The notes under the pieces are model-generated. The model made no database searches and was not told the origin of the DNA. It saw only the letters and a program-made list of their open reading frames with translations. From positions 841,611 through 905,610 of the forward strand of contig NZ_NSKH01000023.1 of NCBI RefSeq assembly GCF_003144095.1: a stretch of 64,000 nucleotides of DNA, given 5' to 3'. Below, one piece after another: positions 50,915 to 62,146 of the stretch. Position 1 is the first letter of the stretch; every line of letters starts with the position of its first letter. The DNA comes from Streptomyces sp. ICBB 8177. GTDB taxonomy: Bacteria; Actinomycetota; Actinomycetes; Streptomycetales; Streptomycetaceae. The position numbers and the translations under genes are program-made.

Positions 50915-53532
50915 GCGACTCCGCGTCCCCGCCGACCGCGGGAGCGAAGGCGATAGCCTCGCCGGGCGGCCTTACGCACCGGCAGATCCTGACCATCCTC
51001 AGCGGCCTCATGCTCGGCATGTTCCTGGCCGCGCTCGACCAGACCATCGTCTCGACGTCCATCCGGACCATCGCCGACGACCTCCACGGCCTCAGCCAGC
51101 AGGCGTGGGCCACCACCGCGTACCTCATCACCTCGACGATCGCGACGCCGCTCTACGGCAAGCTGTCCGACCTGCACGGACGCAAGCCGTACTTCCTGAC
51201 CGCGATCACGATCTTCATCGCCGGCTCGGCGATGTGCACGTTCTCCACGTCGATGACCGAGCTGGCCGCGTTCCGCGCCTTCCAGGGGCTCGGTGCCGGT
51301 GGTCTGATGTCGCTCGCGCTGGCGATCATCGGCGACATCGTGCCGCCCCGTGAGCGCGCCCGGTACCAGGGCTACATGCTCGCCACCTTCGCCACCTCCA
51401 GCGTCGCCGGCCCCCTCATCGGCGGCGCCCTGGCCGGCCAGCAGCACCTGCTGGGCATCACCGGCTGGCGCTGGGTCTTCCTGGTCAACGTGCCGATCGG
51501 CATCGTCGCGCTGTTCGTGGTCGCGAAGGTGCTCAACCTGCCGCACACCCGCCGCGACCACCGCATCGACTGGTGGGGCGCGATCACCATCGCCATCGGC
51601 GTCGTCCCGCTGCTGCTCGTCGCGGAACAGGGCCAGGACTGGGGCTGGGGCTCGGCCAAGTCGCTGGCCTGCTACGTGATCGGCGGCGTCGGCATCGTCG
51701 CCTGGATCTTCGTGGAGCGCTGGATCGGCGACGACGCCCTGATCCCGATGCGGCTGTTCCGCAACGGCACCTTCAGCAAGACCAGCCTGCTGTCCGTCCT
51801 CATCGGCATGGGCATGTTCGGCGGCATGCTGCTCATCCCGCAGTACCTGCAGATCGTCAAGGGCTCCAGCCCGACCAAGTCCGGTCTGGAGATGCTGCCG
51901 CTGATGGCGGGCATGATGGTCGCCTCCATCGTCTCCGGCCAGATCACCTCCAAGACCGGTCGCTACAAGATCTTCCCGATCATGGGCACCGCGCTGATGG
52001 TCGTGGCGATGCTGCTGTTCTACCGCGAGGTGCAGTGGAACACGCCGCTGTGGCAGACCATGGTCTACATGCTGGTCTTCGGCGCCGGCCTCGGTCTGTG
52101 CATGCAGACCCTCGTGCTCGCCGTGCAGAACGCCGTGCCGCCGCGCGACATGGGTGTCGCCACCGCGTCCTCGACCTTCTTCCGCCAGATGGGCGCCACC
52201 GCCGGCACCGCTGTCTTCCTGTCCGTGCTGTTCAGCACGGTCGGCGACAAGATCTCGTCGGCGTTCAGGAGCGACGTGCCCACCAGCTGGTTCCAGGGCG
52301 CGCTGCACGACCCGTCGGTGGTCTCCAACCCGGCCAACAAGCCGGTGCTCGACATGCTCAAGAACCCCACCGGGGGCGGCGGTTCGTCCAGCGTCCTGAG
52401 CGACTCCTCGTTCATCCAGAAGCTGGACCCGCGGCTGGCCGAGCCCTTCAAGCAGGGCTTCGCCGACTCGATGCACGTCGTCTTCCTGATGGGCGCCGCC
52501 ATCATGCTCGCGGCCTTCCTGCTGATGTGGTTCATCAAGGAGGTCCCGCTGCGGCAGGTCTCCGGTCTCCAGGCCGCCGCCGCCGAGGCCGCGGAGGTCG
52601 CGGGCGTGGTCGTCCCGGGCGACGGTGAGGGCGGCGCGGCGGCTGCCGCTGACGCGCCCGGTGCGGTCGCCGGTGCCACGGGTGCGCCGGACGGCGCCGG
52701 CCCGGTGACAGCCGCCCTGGGCGCCTCCGCCCCGGCGCAGACCGCCGTGCTGGAGAAGTCCCCGGCCGCGGGCGCGCCCGTCCAGGGCCTGGTGCGCGAC
52801 GGCGACGGCAGCCCGGTGGCGCAGGCCGTGGTCACCCTGATCGACGTCAGCGGTCGGCAGCTGGACCGCACCGTCACGGGTGCGGACGGCCGCTACCAGG
52901 TCGGCACCCCGGGCGGCGGCACGTACGTGCTGATCGGCTCCGCCGGTGCCCGCTCGCCGCAGGCCGCCACCGTGGTGGTCGGCGACGCGCCGGTCGACTT
53001 CGACCTCACCCTGTCCGGCGCGGCCGGGCTGAGCGGTGCGGTGCGCGACGCCGACGGCGAGGTGCTGGCCGGCGCCCTGGTGGTCGCCACCGACTTCCGC
53101 GGCGAGGTCGTGGCCTCCGGCGCGGCGGACTCCGACGGCGGCTTCGCCTTCGGCGAGCTGGTCCCCGGCGGCTACACCCTGGCGGTGAGCGCCGAGGGCC
53201 ACCGCCCGACCGCGCTCCAGGTCGAGGTGGCTCCCGGCGGCGCCAACCGCTACGAGGTCCGGCTCGCGCCCGGCGCCAGCATCACCGGCACCGTGCGCAC
53301 CGCCGAGGGCCGGCCGCTGGACGACGCACGGGTCACCCTGCTCGACCCCGCGGGCCACGTCATCGGCACCGCCACCACCGGTACGGACGGCGCCTACGGG
53401 TTCACCGACCTCGACGGCGGCGAGTACACCGTGATCGCCAGCGGATACGCGCCGGTCGCCACGCCGGTGCGGGTCGACGGCGCGGGCCGGGACGACTTCG
53501 ACGTCGACCTCGGCCACGAGCCGGTCAACTGA
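50911..53532 (+). CDS. DHA2-type 14-helix MFS exporter with three C-terminal carboxypeptidase-like regulatory repeats
   Basis: This 873-residue protein has residues 1-545 as a 14-helix drug:proton antiporter, with ALDQTIVSTSIRTIADDL in helix 1 and YGKLSDLHGRKPYF as motif A. After an Ala-rich linker (about 550-620) come three beta-sandwich repeats of about 83 residues at roughly 622-700, 701-785 and 786-873. They begin VQGLVRDGDGSPVAQAVVTL, LSGAVRDADGEVLAGALVVA and ITGTVRTAEGRPLDDARVTL. The transporter alone is usually 480-550 residues. The C-terminus of this family is normally cytoplasmic, where such folds are rare. Confidence 0.92.
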   Translation: MSDSASPPTAGAKAIASPGGLTHRQILTILSGLMLGMFLAALDQTIVSTSIRTIADDLHGLSQQAWATTAYLITSTIATPLYGKLSDLHGRKPYFLTAITIFIAGSAMCTFSTSMTELAAFRAFQGLGAGGLMSLALAIIGDIVPPRERARYQGYMLATFATSSVAGPLIGGALAGQQHLLGITGWRWVFLVNVPIGIVALFVVAKVLNLPHTRRDHRIDWWGAITIAIGVVPLLLVAEQGQDWGWGSAKSLACYVIGGVGIVAWIFVERWIGDDALIPMRLFRNGTFSKTSLLSVLIGMGMFGGMLLIPQYLQIVKGSSPTKSGLEMLPLMAGMMVASIVSGQITSKTGRYKIFPIMGTALMVVAMLLFYREVQWNTPLWQTMVYMLVFGAGLGLCMQTLVLAVQNAVPPRDMGVATASSTFFRQMGATAGTAVFLSVLFSTVGDKISSAFRSDVPTSWFQGALHDPSVVSNPANKPVLDMLKNPTGGGGSSSVLSDSSFIQKLDPRLAEPFKQGFADSMHVVFLMGAAIMLAAFLLMWFIKEVPLRQVSGLQAAAAEAAEVAGVVVPGDGEGGAAAAADAPGAVAGATGAPDGAGPVTAALGASAPAQTAVLEKSPAAGAPVQGLVRDGDGSPVAQAVVTLIDVSGRQLDRTVTGADGRYQVGTPGGGTYVLIGSAGARSPQAATVVVGDAPVDFDLTLSGAAGLSGAVRDADGEVLAGALVVATDFRGEVVASGAADSDGGFAFGELVPGGYTLAVSAEGHRPTALQVEVAPGGANRYEVRLAPGASITGTVRTAEGRPLDDARVTLLDPAGHVIGTATTGTDGAYGFTDLDGGEYTVIASGYAPVATPVRVDGAGRDDFDVDLGHEPVN

Positions 53533-53564
53533 CGCGAGGCGCTGACCGGTCGGCTCGACCGGAC

Positions 53565-53599
53565 GCGGGGCCCGGACCGTTCAGCGGTCCGGGCCCCGC
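53565..53599. terminator. Perfect bidirectional terminator
   Basis: Perfect 15-bp arms (53565-53579 and 53585-53599) with loop TTCAG lie between the convergent stops of the exporter and the TetR gene. Confidence 0.85.
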
Positions 53600-53631
53600 C
53601 TGCGTTCCGCCCGCCGCGGACCGCCTCGCGC

Positions 53632-54216
53632 TCAGGAACCGAGCAGCGCGGGCAGGATGACCGCGTCCACGTAGCGCGTCAGGTAGTCCGCGTCCGCGAA
53701 GCGGTCCTCCACGATCTTGCGCGCGGGCAGGGCGCCCAGCAGCATGTGGACGAAGAACTCCACCGCCGCCGCGTCCGCGCGGATCTCCCCGCGGTCCACC
53801 GCCCGCCGCACCAGCTGGTCCAGCAGCGCGCGCTCCGGCTCGATCAGCATCTCGCGCAGCGCCACCGCCAGCTCGGGGGTCTGGTGCACCGCGTGGCCCA
53901 CCGCGTTCATGAACGCCGTGTCCCGGCCCGCCGCGTCGCCGATCTGCCGGGCCAGCTCGTGCAGGTCGCCCCGCAGGCTCCCGGTGTCCACCGACGAGGT
54001 CCGCACCGGCTTGGTGTGCCGCATCGCCGCCGCGACCAGTTGCGGCTTGCCCTTCCACTGCCGGTAGAGCGTCGCCTTGCTGGACCGGCTGCGCGCGGCC
54101 ACCGCGTCCATGGTCATCGCCTCGTAGCCCACCTCCCGCACCAGTTCGATGACGGCCTCGTACAGCTCGCCCTCGCGCTCGGGGGTGAGCCGGGAACGAC
54201 GGACCGGGGCGGTCAT
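53632..54216 (-). CDS. TetR family transcriptional regulator
   Basis: This 194-residue protein has an N-terminal helix-turn-helix (about 12-58: LYEAVIELVREVGYEAMTMD, AVAARSRSSKATLYRQWKGK) and a helical ligand-binding C-terminus (TetR_C type: PELAVALREMLIEPERALLD, FFVHMLLGALPARKI). It is divergent from the glutaminase gene (100 bp) and convergent with the exporter gene. It may regulate either neighbour or itself; no operator was recognised. Confidence 0.92.
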   Translation of the reverse strand: MTAPVRRSRLTPEREGELYEAVIELVREVGYEAMTMDAVAARSRSSKATLYRQWKGKPQLVAAAMRHTKPVRTSSVDTGSLRGDLHELARQIGDAAGRDTAFMNAVGHAVHQTPELAVALREMLIEPERALLDQLVRRAVDRGEIRADAAAVEFFVHMLLGALPARKIVEDRFADADYLTRYVDAVILPALLGS

Positions 54217-54315
54217 GATGCGGCTCCATTCAGTACGCGACGCACACGGCACCGGCTCCCACCAGGCAGGAGGTGCCGTCCCAAGGCAGCTTAGGGCCTG
54301 TGGACAATAGCGCCC

Positions 54316-55227
54316 ATGGACTACCAGCAGCTGTTGCACGACGCCATGGACGCCGCCCGCGCCACGGTGGGCCGGGGCAAGGTCGCCGACTACATCCCGG
54401 CGCTCGCCGGGGTCGATCCGGACGGCTTCGGCATGGCGCTGGCGACCGTCGAGGGCGAGGTCTTCGGCGTGGGGGACTGGGAGAAACCATTCTCCGTGCA
54501 GAGCGTCTCCAAGCTCTTCTCGCTCGCCCTGGTCCTCGCGCACGGCGGTGACGGCATCTGGCACCGGGTCGGCCGCGAGCCGTCCGGCAACCCCTTCAAC
54601 TCGCTGGTCCAGCTGGAGAGCGAACGCGGCATCCCGCGCAACCCGTTCATCAACGCGGGTGCCCTCGTCGTCACCGACCGCCTTCTCACCCTCACCGGTG
54701 ACGCGGCCGAGTCGGTACGGGAGTTCCTGCGCGCCGAGTCCGGCAATCCGGGCCTCGACACCGACCCCGCGGTGGCCGCCTCCGAGGCCGAGCACGGCCA
54801 CCGCAACGCCGCCCTCGCGCACTTCATCGCCAGCCACGGCAACCTGGACAACGACGTCGACACCGTCCTGGAGCACTACTACGGCCACTGCGCGATCGCG
54901 GCGAGCTGCCGGGACCTGGCGCTGGCGGGCGGCTTCCTGGCCCGGCACGGCACCCGGGCCGACGGCATCCGGCTGCTGAGCCGCAGCGAGGCCAAGCGGA
55001 TCAACGCGGTGCTGCTGACCTGCGGTACCTACGACGCGGCGGGCGAGTTCGCGTTCCGGGTGGGGCTGCCGGGCAAGAGCGGCGTGGGCGGCGGGGTGCT
55101 CGCCGTGCTGCCGGGGCGCGCCTCGCTGTGCGCCTGGGGACCGGAGCTGGACGCGGCCGGCAACTCGGTGGCCGCCGTCGCCGCGCTCGACGCCTTCACC
55201 ACGGCGACCGGGCTGTCGGTGTTCTGA
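54316..55227 (+). CDS. glsA: Glutaminase A
   Basis: This 303-residue serine-dependent glutaminase hydrolyses glutamine to glutamate and ammonia. The catalytic Ser-Lys pair is in FSVQSVSK (S63 and K66). Supporting blocks are NPFINAGALVVTDRL, YYGHCAIAASCRDLALAGGF and GKSGVGGGVLAVLPG. Family proteins are 300-310 residues, so it is complete. It stands alone between the TetR gene and the UvrA-like gene. Confidence 0.95.
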   Translation: MDYQQLLHDAMDAARATVGRGKVADYIPALAGVDPDGFGMALATVEGEVFGVGDWEKPFSVQSVSKLFSLALVLAHGGDGIWHRVGREPSGNPFNSLVQLESERGIPRNPFINAGALVVTDRLLTLTGDAAESVREFLRAESGNPGLDTDPAVAASEAEHGHRNAALAHFIASHGNLDNDVDTVLEHYYGHCAIAASCRDLALAGGFLARHGTRADGIRLLSRSEAKRINAVLLTCGTYDAAGEFAFRVGLPGKSGVGGGVLAVLPGRASLCAWGPELDAAGNSVAAVAALDAFTTATGLSVF

Positions 55228-55322
55228 GCGCGGCGGCCGGGCACATACCCGGCCATGAATCCAGGGCATACCCGTACAATCACGCCGAAAAGCCACCGGT
55301 GCCGAGCGGAGACGACCAGCAG

Positions 55323-57902
<2,580 letters not shown>

Positions 57903-58064
57903 GGTCGCGGGTCGCGGGGCCACGGTTCCGCGGGATCACGGGCGCGGAGGAGGCACGGGTTCGCGGGGCCGGGCGGGGCGGGCCCCGGGGCCATCCGGGC
58001 GAATGAGCGCGACCGGCCCGCCGGGCCGGGAAGATCCTGCGCCGCGCCGGACTTGTATCCAGGC

Positions 58065-59093
58065 ATGAAGTCGATCGTCTACACCCAGCACGGCGGCCCC
58101 GAGGTCCTCTCGCTCGTCGAGCGGCCGCTTCCCGAGCCCGGCCCCGGCGAGGTGCGTGTCAAGGTGCACGTCTCCGGCGTCAATCCGACGGACTGGAAGT
58201 CGCGGGCCACGCCCATGCGCCCGCTGCCCGAGGACGGCGGCGGCCAGGTGCCCAACCAGGACGGAGCGGGCGTCGTCGACGCGGTCGGGGAGGGCGTTCC
58301 CGCGTCCCGCGTCGGTGAGCGCGTCTGGCTGTACCTCGCCGCGTACGGAAGCGGACACGGCAGCGCGCAGGAGTACACCGTGATCCCGCAGCACCGGGCG
58401 GTCCCACTGCCCGAGGGAGCCTCGTTCGACGTGGGCGCGTCCCTGGGGGTGCCCGCGCTGACGGCGCACCGCTGCCTGACCGTCGCCGAGGACGGCCCGC
58501 GACGGCTCGCCCCCGGCGCGCTGACCGGGCGCACCGTGCTGGTCGCGGGCGGGGCCGGGGCGGTCGGCAACTGCGCCATTCAGCTCGCGCGTTGGGCCGG
58601 CGCCACCGTCGTGACGACCATCAGCAGCGACCGCAAGGCGCGGCTCGCCCGGGCGGCCGGAGCACACCACATCGTCAACTACCGCACCGAGAAGGCGGAC
58701 GAGGCGATCCGCGAGGCGGCGCCGGACGGCGTGGACATCGTCGTGGAGGTCTCACCGGCGATGAACGCCGGCCTGGACGTCGCGGTGACCGCCAACAACG
58801 CGGCGATCGCCTACTACGCCAACAACGGCGGCGACGAGGTCACGATCCCGTTGCGCGAGTCGTTCAGCCGGAACCTGCGCTGGCAGGGCGTGCTGCTCTA
58901 CAACGTGCCCGACGAGGCGCTGGCGGCGGCCGTCGAGGCGGTCTCGGCCGCGGTCGCGGACGGCGCGCTGCGGGTGGGCGAGGAGGCCGGACTCCCGCTG
59001 CACCGCTACCCGTTGGACCGCACCGGCGACGCCCACACCGCCGTCGAGGAGGGCGCGGTCGGCAAGGTGCTCATCGACGTCGCCGGGGCCTGA
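58065..59093 (+). CDS. NADPH:quinone oxidoreductase-like MDR protein
   Basis: This 342-residue protein has an N-terminal GroES-like domain (YTQHGGPEVLSLVERPLPEP, VSGVNPTDWKSRATPM, VPNQDGAGVVDAVGEG) and a nucleotide-binding domain with VAGGAGAVGNCAIQLARWAG near residue 165. The zinc ligands of alcohol dehydrogenases are absent. It is a cytoplasmic reductase of quinones or enals. An ATG four codons upstream (58053) is an alternative. A long inverted repeat terminates it. Confidence 0.92.
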   Translation: MKSIVYTQHGGPEVLSLVERPLPEPGPGEVRVKVHVSGVNPTDWKSRATPMRPLPEDGGGQVPNQDGAGVVDAVGEGVPASRVGERVWLYLAAYGSGHGSAQEYTVIPQHRAVPLPEGASFDVGASLGVPALTAHRCLTVAEDGPRRLAPGALTGRTVLVAGGAGAVGNCAIQLARWAGATVVTTISSDRKARLARAAGAHHIVNYRTEKADEAIREAAPDGVDIVVEVSPAMNAGLDVAVTANNAAIAYYANNGGDEVTIPLRESFSRNLRWQGVLLYNVPDEALAAAVEAVSAAVADGALRVGEEAGLPLHRYPLDRTGDAHTAVEEGAVGKVLIDVAGA

Positions 59094-59117
59094 GGCGCCG
59101 ACGCCTGACAGGACGGG

Positions 59118-59193
59118 ACGACCGCCCGCCTCCGAGATCCCCGCCCCCGCACGGAACGCGTCCGGGGCGGAACAGACGGAGGCGGGCGGTCGT
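59118..59193 (+). terminator. Long-arm terminator after the quinone oxidoreductase gene
   Basis: Perfect 17-bp arms (59118-59134 and 59177-59193) flank a 42-base loop, 25 bp past the stop and 45 bp before the DUF427 start. Confidence 0.7.
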
Positions 59194-59238
59194 TGTGCTG
59201 GGTGACGGAACGCACCGCGGGGGAGAGGGAGGACGGTC

Positions 59239-59628
59239 ATGCCGGACAGCAAGCGAGGGCACCGCGTCACCGCCGTGCCCGGCTCGCAGCACGTCAGGGT
59301 GGAGATAGCGGGCCGCGTGGTCGCCGACAGCCGCCGTCCCGTGGTGGTACACGAGACCGGCCTGCCGGTGCGCTACTACCTGCCGCCGCAGGACGTGGAC
59401 CTCACGCTCTTCGAGCCCACCGACACGCACACCACCTGCCCGTTCAAGGGCATCGCGTCGTACTGGACCTACCGGGGCGACGGCGACGCCACCCGCAAGC
59501 AGGACGTGGTGTGGGCCTACGAGGAGCCGCTGGCCGCGGTGGCCGCGATCAAGGGCCACCTGTCGTTCTACGACACCGTCGCGGACGTCACCGTCGAGGG
59601 CCCGGAGCCCGAGGCGCCGCAGGACTGA
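59239..59628 (+). CDS. DUF427 domain protein
   Basis: This 129-residue protein matches DUF427: VRVEIAGRVVADSRRPVVVH, TGLPVRYYLPPQDVDLTLFE, the CPFKGIASYW signature, WAYEEPLAAVAAIKGHLSFY. It is a beta-rich tent-like fold of unknown function that is common next to redox genes. The ATG at 59239 is preceded by a GAGGGAGGA-type site. Its stop lies inside the terminator hairpin. Confidence 0.95.
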   Translation: MPDSKRGHRVTAVPGSQHVRVEIAGRVVADSRRPVVVHETGLPVRYYLPPQDVDLTLFEPTDTHTTCPFKGIASYWTYRGDGDATRKQDVVWAYEEPLAAVAAIKGHLSFYDTVADVTVEGPEPEAPQD

Positions 59629-59664
59629 CCGCCCCCGGCCGAGCCGTCGATCCGTGGCGGTCAG
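59625..59664. terminator. Hairpin between DUF427 and DNA polymerase genes
   Basis: CTGACCGCC (59625-59633, including the DUF427 stop) pairs with GGCGGTCAG (59656-59664). It lies between convergent genes. Confidence 0.55.
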
Positions 59665-59686
59665 GCAGCCGGCTGCTGCTGGCGGG

Positions 59687-61432
59687 TCACTTCGCGCGCG
59701 GACGCCCGGTGCGCTGTCCGGCGCCCTTCGCGTCCGCGTAACAGGCGACCGCCCGGGTCTCGAGCGGGAAGCGCACCGGGGTCGGACCGAAGACCAGGCG
59801 CCCGGCGCGTGCCCCAGCCTCCCGGACCGCCTCGACCACGGCGTCGGCGAGAGCGGCGGGGCAGTGCACCACGACCTCGTCGTGCTGGAAGAACACCAGC
59901 CGGGCCGGGGACGGCGCGCCCTCCCCGCCGAGCCCGGCCAGGGACAGCCGCAGCGTGGCGAGCAGGGCGAGCGCCCAGTCCGACGCGCTGGCCTGCACGC
60001 GGAAGTTGCGGGTGAACCTGCCCCACGCGCGGGCGGCCCGCAGCGCCGGTGAGCCGTCGCCCGCCTCGTCGCCGAACGGGCCCGTCTCGTCCTGGGGACC
60101 GCCCGCCGAGGGCCGGGGCGAGGTGCGCCCGAGGCGGGAGCGGACCATGCCGCCCGCCTCGCCGGTGCGCGCCGCCTCCTCCAGCAGTTCCATGGCGTCG
60201 GGGAACCGCCTGCGCAGGACCGCCACCAACTGCCCGGCCTCGCCGCTGGTCTGGCCGTACATCGCGGCCAGCAGCCCGATCTTGGCGCGGGCCCGGTCGC
60301 CGTCGAACGCGGCGGCGGCGAGCCCCGCGTACAGGTCGCCGCCCGCCGCGGCCCGAGTCATCGCCCGGTCCCGCGACATCGCCGCCAGCACCCGCGGCTC
60401 CAACTGCCCGGCGTCCGCGACGACCAGCAGGTGGCCGGGGTCGGCCACGACGGCCGAGCGCAGCGGGCGGGGGATCTGCAACGCGCCGCCGCCCCGGGTC
60501 GCCCAGCGGCCGGAGACCACCCCACCGGCCACGTACTCCGGGCGGAACCTGCCGTCGCGTACCCACTGTTCGCGCCAGGCCCAGCCGTGTGCCGAGTGGA
60601 TGCGGGAGAGTTCCTTGTAGCGCAGCAGCAGCGCGGCGGCCGGATGCGTCACCTCGCGCAGCACGTACGACCTGGTGGAGGCCAGCGGTACGCCGATCCT
60701 GGCGAACGCCGACATCACCTGCGCGGGCGAGTCCGGGTTGACCGGCCGGCCGAGCGCGTCGGAGAACTCGGCCGCCAGCCGGCCCAGCACCTCGGGCCTG
60801 GCGCCCCCCGCGGGCCGCGGCCCGAGCAGCGACGACAGCAACGCGTCGTGGACGCTCGCGCTCCACGGCAGCCCGTCGAGGCGCATCTCCACGGCCGCAA
60901 GCACCCCCGCGGACTCCGCCGCGCACAGCAGCCGCATCGCCTCCGGGTTCTCCAACTCGGCGGTCCTGCGCAGTTGGTCCGCGTGCACGTCGACGACGGC
61001 CGTCAGGTGGTCGGCCCCGGGCGGCAGGCGGTGCCGGTCGGCGGCGAACAGCGAGGGCTGGCCGTCCGCGGCCCCTTCTCCTGCGTCATCGGGAACGGGC
61101 AGGCCGCGCAGCCTGGCCCACGCGGCGCCCAGCGACCGCGGATGGTGGTGGCGGCCCGCGTGGCCGAGCAGCAGCGCCTCGGTGAGCTTCAGGTCGTGGC
61201 AGCGGCCGAGCCGTACGGCCACGCGGTCCAGCAGGCGGGGGTAGAGGCCGTCGGTGGCCGCCCAGATCCAGCGGGGGTGGCGGCGCGCTTCGAGATCGGC
61301 GACCGCGCGGGCGAGATCGGTGACCGTCTCCACCGGCCCGGCGGGCGTCCCGTCGTCGGCGACGGCCAGCAACCGGCCGCCCGGGCCCACCTCGTCGGGG
61401 GCCACGGCGAAGCGGTCGGCGGCGGCGGTCAC
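59687..61432 (-). CDS. Short family-A DNA polymerase with degenerate exonuclease region
   Basis: This 581-residue protein has family-A motifs A VVADAGQLEPRVLAAMS, B RARAKIGLLAAMYGQT and C FFQHDEVVVH. The N-terminal 200 residues are at the position of the 3'-5' exonuclease but lack its DxE acidic set, and there is no 5' nuclease. Housekeeping PolA is about 900 residues. Actinobacteria often carry such a second, short enzyme, annotated as bifunctional 3'-5' exonuclease/DNA polymerase. A repair or gap-filling role is plausible, not shown. Confidence 0.92.
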   Translation of the reverse strand: MTAAADRFAVAPDEVGPGGRLLAVADDGTPAGPVETVTDLARAVADLEARRHPRWIWAATDGLYPRLLDRVAVRLGRCHDLKLTEALLLGHAGRHHHPRSLGAAWARLRGLPVPDDAGEGAADGQPSLFAADRHRLPPGADHLTAVVDVHADQLRRTAELENPEAMRLLCAAESAGVLAAVEMRLDGLPWSASVHDALLSSLLGPRPAGGARPEVLGRLAAEFSDALGRPVNPDSPAQVMSAFARIGVPLASTRSYVLREVTHPAAALLLRYKELSRIHSAHGWAWREQWVRDGRFRPEYVAGGVVSGRWATRGGGALQIPRPLRSAVVADPGHLLVVADAGQLEPRVLAAMSRDRAMTRAAAGGDLYAGLAAAAFDGDRARAKIGLLAAMYGQTSGEAGQLVAVLRRRFPDAMELLEEAARTGEAGGMVRSRLGRTSPRPSAGGPQDETGPFGDEAGDGSPALRAARAWGRFTRNFRVQASASDWALALLATLRLSLAGLGGEGAPSPARLVFFQHDEVVVHCPAALADAVVEAVREAGARAGRLVFGPTPVRFPLETRAVACYADAKGAGQRTGRPRAK

Positions 61433-61516
61433 CGGCCGAGTTTATCCGAACGGCCGTACGAATGCCGGGAGTGGGGCAGGCGCGTCAGGGTGACGAGAGA
61501 GAGGGGGCCGGGCGCT

Positions 61517-61792
61517 TCAGAAGCCGGGGGTCCAGCTGATGCTGTGGTGCGTGGCGATCAGCGTGGCGAGGATCGCGACGTCCGCGACGCCGAGCGTGAT
61601 GCCGAGCAGCGCGCGTCCGCGGCGGCGGGTGGCGCGGGTCAGCGAGACGCAGCCGAGGATGATGGCGAGCGGTCCGAAGACCGCGTTGAGCACGAAGGTG
61701 CCGAGCAGACCGATGATGAACGACGCCACGGCGGTGCCGTCGGCGTCCGAACGCGTCGCGGCCGGGGTGTGGGCAGGAGCGACGGTGTTCAT
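61517..61792 (-). CDS. DUF4190-like two-span membrane protein
   Basis: This 91-residue protein has two hydrophobic helices (VASFIIGLLGTFVLNAVFGP and LLGITLGVADVAILATLIAT) around a short basic loop (LTRATRRRGR), the layout of DUF4190 proteins. Function is unknown. It is on the minus strand 42 bp downstream of the next small membrane gene and probably shares its transcript, controlled from 62049-62139. Confidence 0.75.
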   Translation of the reverse strand: MNTVAPAHTPAATRSDADGTAVASFIIGLLGTFVLNAVFGPLAIILGCVSLTRATRRRGRALLGITLGVADVAILATLIATHHSISWTPGF

Positions 61793-61834
61793 GGGATCAG
61801 CTTCCTAGGTCGGAGTGGGTGAGGGGCGGGCGCG

Positions 61835-61996
61835 TCACTGGTCGCGGGTGCGGGTCCGGGAGACGTACTCGCGCAGGCAGAACGCCAGCAGCCAGCCGCC
61901 GATGAGCGCACCGGCGATGACGAACACCGGCGCGGGCGCGTACGCCGCGGCACCGAACAGCGTTCCCAGGACGATGACGATGAGGGCGAGAGCCAT
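61835..61996 (-). CDS. Small two-span membrane protein
   Basis: This 53-residue protein is almost entirely hydrophobic (LALIVIVLGTLFGAAAYA, PVFVIAGALIGGWLLAFCL) with a basic end (REYVSRTRTRDQ). AGGAAAGG precedes the ATG at 61996. It is divergent from the FabR-like regulator gene, across a region with two operator-like sites, and so is a likely target of that regulator. Confidence 0.7.
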   Translation of the reverse strand: MALALIVIVLGTLFGAAAYAPAPVFVIAGALIGGWLLAFCLREYVSRTRTRDQ

Positions 61997-62048
61997 GATC
62001 GGCCTTTCCTGTGGACGGTGTGGGTCCACGATGTGTCGTCGCGGTAAA

Positions 62049-62139
62049 GTCAGTGAACAGTTGGGATGACACTTGTTCACTGACACTCCTACCTTACCCC
62101 GCCCGCCCCCTCGCCAAAGTCGGCGAACGACTGTTTACT
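62049..62139. promoter_or_regulatory. Two operator-like sites for the FabR-like TetR regulator
   Basis: Site 1 is GTCAGTGAACA (62049-62059) with TGTTCACTGAC (62074-62084), a perfect 11-bp inverted repeat with a 14-base spacer. Site 2 is GGCGAAC-gac-TGTTTACT (62122-62139), a degenerate version with the half-sites 3 bases apart. The half-site AGTGAAC/GTTCACT resembles known DesT/FabR-type operators. Both lie between the small membrane gene and the regulator. Confidence 0.65.
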
Positions 62140-62146
62140 GGATGAC

